From the NCBI RefSeq assembly GCF_000002235.5, contig NW_022145551.1, forward strand, positions 2,483,501 to 2,547,500: a stretch of DNA of 64,000 nucleotides. The letters are read 5' to 3'. Origin of the DNA: Strongylocentrotus purpuratus. Taxonomy: Eukaryota; Echinodermata; Echinoidea; Camarodonta; Strongylocentrotidae. This document shows positions 61,837 through 64,000 of the stretch, in pieces. A program made the position numbers and the translations under genes. The notes under the pieces are model-generated. The model saw nothing but the letters and a program-made list of their open reading frames with translations, ran no database searches and was not told where the DNA came from. Numbering within the stretch: the stretch's first letter is position 1; each line of letters starts with the position of its first letter.

Positions 61837-62250
61837 CAGCGCTGAAGTGGTATAATGGAAACCGGACTGTGAACCACAGGCTACAGGGGTTCGAATCCCT
61901 GCCACAGCGCTGACGTCCTTAGACATGAGGGACTTTTAGATTTGCGTGGACTGATACGTGTGACGTCCATTCAAGGCAGTGCATTAAAAGGACGTCGATC
62001 GTAGCAATCCCCACTGTCTTCGTGCGAATCTAAAAGTCCCTATTAATTACATTTGCCACACCCGACCCAGGTGAAGAAAAATGGGTACATGGCAGGAATC
62101 CCTTCTTCACAATGATAGAGCGCCATGATAATGGTAGTCATGCTAAAGCCGGGGTGATAAATATTGTGGAGCGCTAGCTTGACAGACATGAACATGAACG
62201 CTATACAAGGATTGATTATCATCATTACGACTATTATATTATTAAATGTA
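61837..62250 (+). mobile_element. tRNA-derived SINE split by a MITE
   Basis: Head 61839-61910: acceptor-like GCGCTG pairs with CAGCGC, the A-box-like element is GTGGTATAATGG and the B-box is GGGTTCGAATCCC. The anticodon arm (CTGTGAACCACAG) is distorted, so it is not a functional tRNA. After GACGTCCTTAGACA the body is interrupted by the MITE at 61927-62042. It resumes with TTGCCACACCCGACCCAGG, GGGTACATGGCAGGAATCCC, TAGAGCGCC and an ATCATCATTACGACTATTA-type tail. Confidence 0.82.
61927..62042 (+). mobile_element. 117-bp-type MITE, copy 2, nested in a SINE
   Basis: Ends GAGGGACTTTTAGA and TCTAAAAGTCCCTA. The body matches the reverse complement of 37369-37485 almost throughout, differing mainly in a short stretch around CAATCCCCACTGTC. 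It interrupts the SINE, so it inserted later. Confidence 0.9.
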
Positions 62251-62704
62251 TTTTATGGTGGCTGCATGGTAACACAATCCCCGGTCTACCACTTTGAAAT
62301 TATCTGTGTGAACAAGTAGCAAACTTCTGAAATGTATTTTAATGTTTTCGGTAATTATGCATCCATTAATGTATTTGGTGTAGGATGATTTCGTACGAGT
62401 TGTTGTTGTTTGTGGTTGTGGGCATCAAATGTTAATAACTTCCCTTTTACTCGCATGACTTCTTTAAATAATACTGTACTCTTTTGAAGTATCAGAGGCA
62501 TTCCTGATATTGATGTTACCGTAACATGAATAATCTTAAATACTTATCCTGTAATCCCTTAATCTTTATCCGTCCAAGTATCAGTAATTCTCGCTATGTA
62601 ATCCGACTGCCCTCGAATTCCTTCTAGATTAATTTGTACATTCTGTTCGGAATCGTTCGGCATTATTCGGGTAAGGATATATTTAGGTACACACTCAAAT
62701 TAGC
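62251..62704. other. Unique sequence
   Basis: A (TTG)n patch at about 62400-62420. No genes. Confidence 0.45.
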
Positions 62705-62707
62705 TGT

Positions 62708-62804
62708 AATGATGGTGCTGACGATGATGATGGTGGTGATGATGGGGGTGATGGTGGTGATGACGATGATGATGATTATGATTATGATAATAAAGATGAT
62801 GATA

Positions 62805-62839
<35 letters not shown>

Positions 62840-62942
62840 AATGATGATGATGATGATGATGATGATGGCATTGATGATGATGATGGTGGTGGTAGTGGTG
62901 ACGATGATGATGACGATGGTGATGAGGATGACGATGATGCGC
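62708..62942 (+). repeat. (GAT)n trinucleotide repeat
   Basis: GAT triplets, purest at about 62795-62880, grading into GGT/GAC variants. The Met-rich, His-rich and Ile-rich frames in the three phases are artefacts. Confidence 0.96.
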
Positions 62943-64000
62943 ATGTGAAATAGGAAGACAGTTACCACCAAAACCCAACCCCAAATATAAACTTGAACAA
63001 AAATGCATATTACCATCCAGGGATATACATGCCTCATCTTCTTATAACATAAAAGGTATACACAGCTATATAAACATAAACTAAACAATACGAGTAAAAT
63101 ATGAATGGAAAAAAATTAGCTTACCGATAGTGTGTCCTCGTCCAAAATATCCACTCCGAATTGTGACTACTCGTTTCGAATTCAACTATTCGGACAGTGA
63201 TATTCCATATACATTTACTTCCACACAATCATTTTCTTTTCGAAAAATCTCCAGTCAGACAATGATATCAGGGGGAAAACACTTCACACGAATTAACCGT
63301 CGAGTTTTAAAGTTTTATAGGGAGACTTCATGAATTTCACATTTCAAAGGATGGTCCAGGACAGACAATCTCCAAATCGTTTACTTGTAAAATAGATCTA
63401 ACCGTTTTCATACGCTCCCCTCAATGATGCCGACGACGATGTGCCCATACAGGTATATACATTTTAAGTAGATCCCCTCTTCCATAACGAGACCACGTCA
63501 TTTGTGGAGGAAGATGACCCATAAAACGGAGGCAAGACATTTCACGCTTCAAGACAAACAACCCCTTATCACTTTTACTTAATCCCACTCACCTAACAAT
63601 ACGATAAATCCTATCATCCAAATAGTTATTCAGTTTCGAGTGGCTTAAAGCTTCCTGTGCACCTTTTTTCCTCAAAGATGGGTAAAATCAGGTAAAACTG
63701 CTTTCAAAATTATTTGTTTTGATATATTCATTATGCCACTAATTCATTATCGATAAGGCACATGTATATAAAATTATAAACAGATCCCTCGAAACGTTTA
63801 GTTTTTATTCGCCATAATGTTGCAGTACTTTTTAGAAAACTGACAGAATTGATATTGTTAATCATTTTGTAGGACTACCCCATGTAGTTTAAAACCTTTT
63901 ATATTTCATTGTTGGGATAATAGGGGCTGGATATTAATACTGAACACTGCGATTCATTTCACAATTCAGGAATTCGTTAAGAAAGATTTTACTCTTAATC
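62943..64000. other. Unique AT-rich sequence to the window end
   Basis: No gene, element or repeat recognised. The longest frame is 67 codons (63130-63333 +), featureless. Confidence 0.45.

Noticed and set aside
62634..63088. Met-rich, His-rich and Ile-rich frames
   Set aside because: Three phases of a (GAT)n repeat are all open, as expected from the absence of stops in the repeat.

Overview
The window looks like nuclear DNA from a metazoan, most likely a marine invertebrate. A sea urchin or other echinoderm is my best guess, from the style of the tRNA-derived SINEs, the TTAA-flanked miniature transposons, the abundant (CT)n/(GA)n and poly(C) tracts and the over-represented octamer TACATGTA. 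This assignment is inference, not proof. There are no operons, no ribosome-binding sites, and no long open frame outside low-complexity sequence. No conserved protein family is recognisable in any translation. I read it as intergenic and/or long-intron sequence built largely from small non-autonomous mobile elements, minisatellites and microsatellites.

Layout. 0-6 kb: inverted (CT)n...(GA)n tracts, the first 387-bp TTAA element (family A) and plain AT-rich sequence. 6-9 kb: a TTAA element with 26-bp perfect terminal repeats, a second TTAA family (family B) and a perfect 143-bp palindrome next to a (TA)n tract. 10-15 kb: a 444-bp fold-back element with about 161-bp arms, a degenerate short-period tandem repeat beside it, family A copy 2 and a 136-bp inverted-repeat element. 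15-24 kb: a possible tiny first coding exon (15710-15786), a 110-bp (GA)n block, tandem duplications at 18.3 and 20.1 kb, a MITE at 21.2 kb and a three-unit minisatellite at 21.8 kb. 24-35 kb: family B copy 2, very long (CT)n tracts and a SINE whose head carries a heptamer expansion. 35-45 kb: a roughly six-unit G-rich minisatellite, a 117-bp MITE, a SINE interrupted by another MITE and a speculative membrane-anchored open frame on the minus strand (42783-43160). 45-57 kb: family A copy 3, GGT-rich repeats, a tRNA-Lys(TTT)-like gene with a SINE-like tail, a 504-bp TTAA element, two more family B copies, another SINE and a hAT-like element with CAGTGGCGTAGC ends. 57-64 kb: mainly unique AT-rich DNA, G/C homopolymer runs, a SINE split by a second copy of the 117-bp MITE, and a (GAT)n block.

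How the parts relate. Nine elements of four sizes (about 190-205, 373-387, 466 and 504 bp) share the end TTAAAGG, or a close variant, beside a TTAA tetranucleotide. One piggyBac-like transposase could have mobilised them all, but no transposase is encoded here. The SINEs keep internal Pol III A/B-box motifs, and two of them carry a nested MITE, giving a relative order of insertion. I found no evidence of a multi-gene functional system. The best second-look items are the perfect palindrome, the TTAA element set, the nested insertions, the tRNA-Lys/SINE locus and the motif biases (TACATGTA; poly(C) on the given strand).
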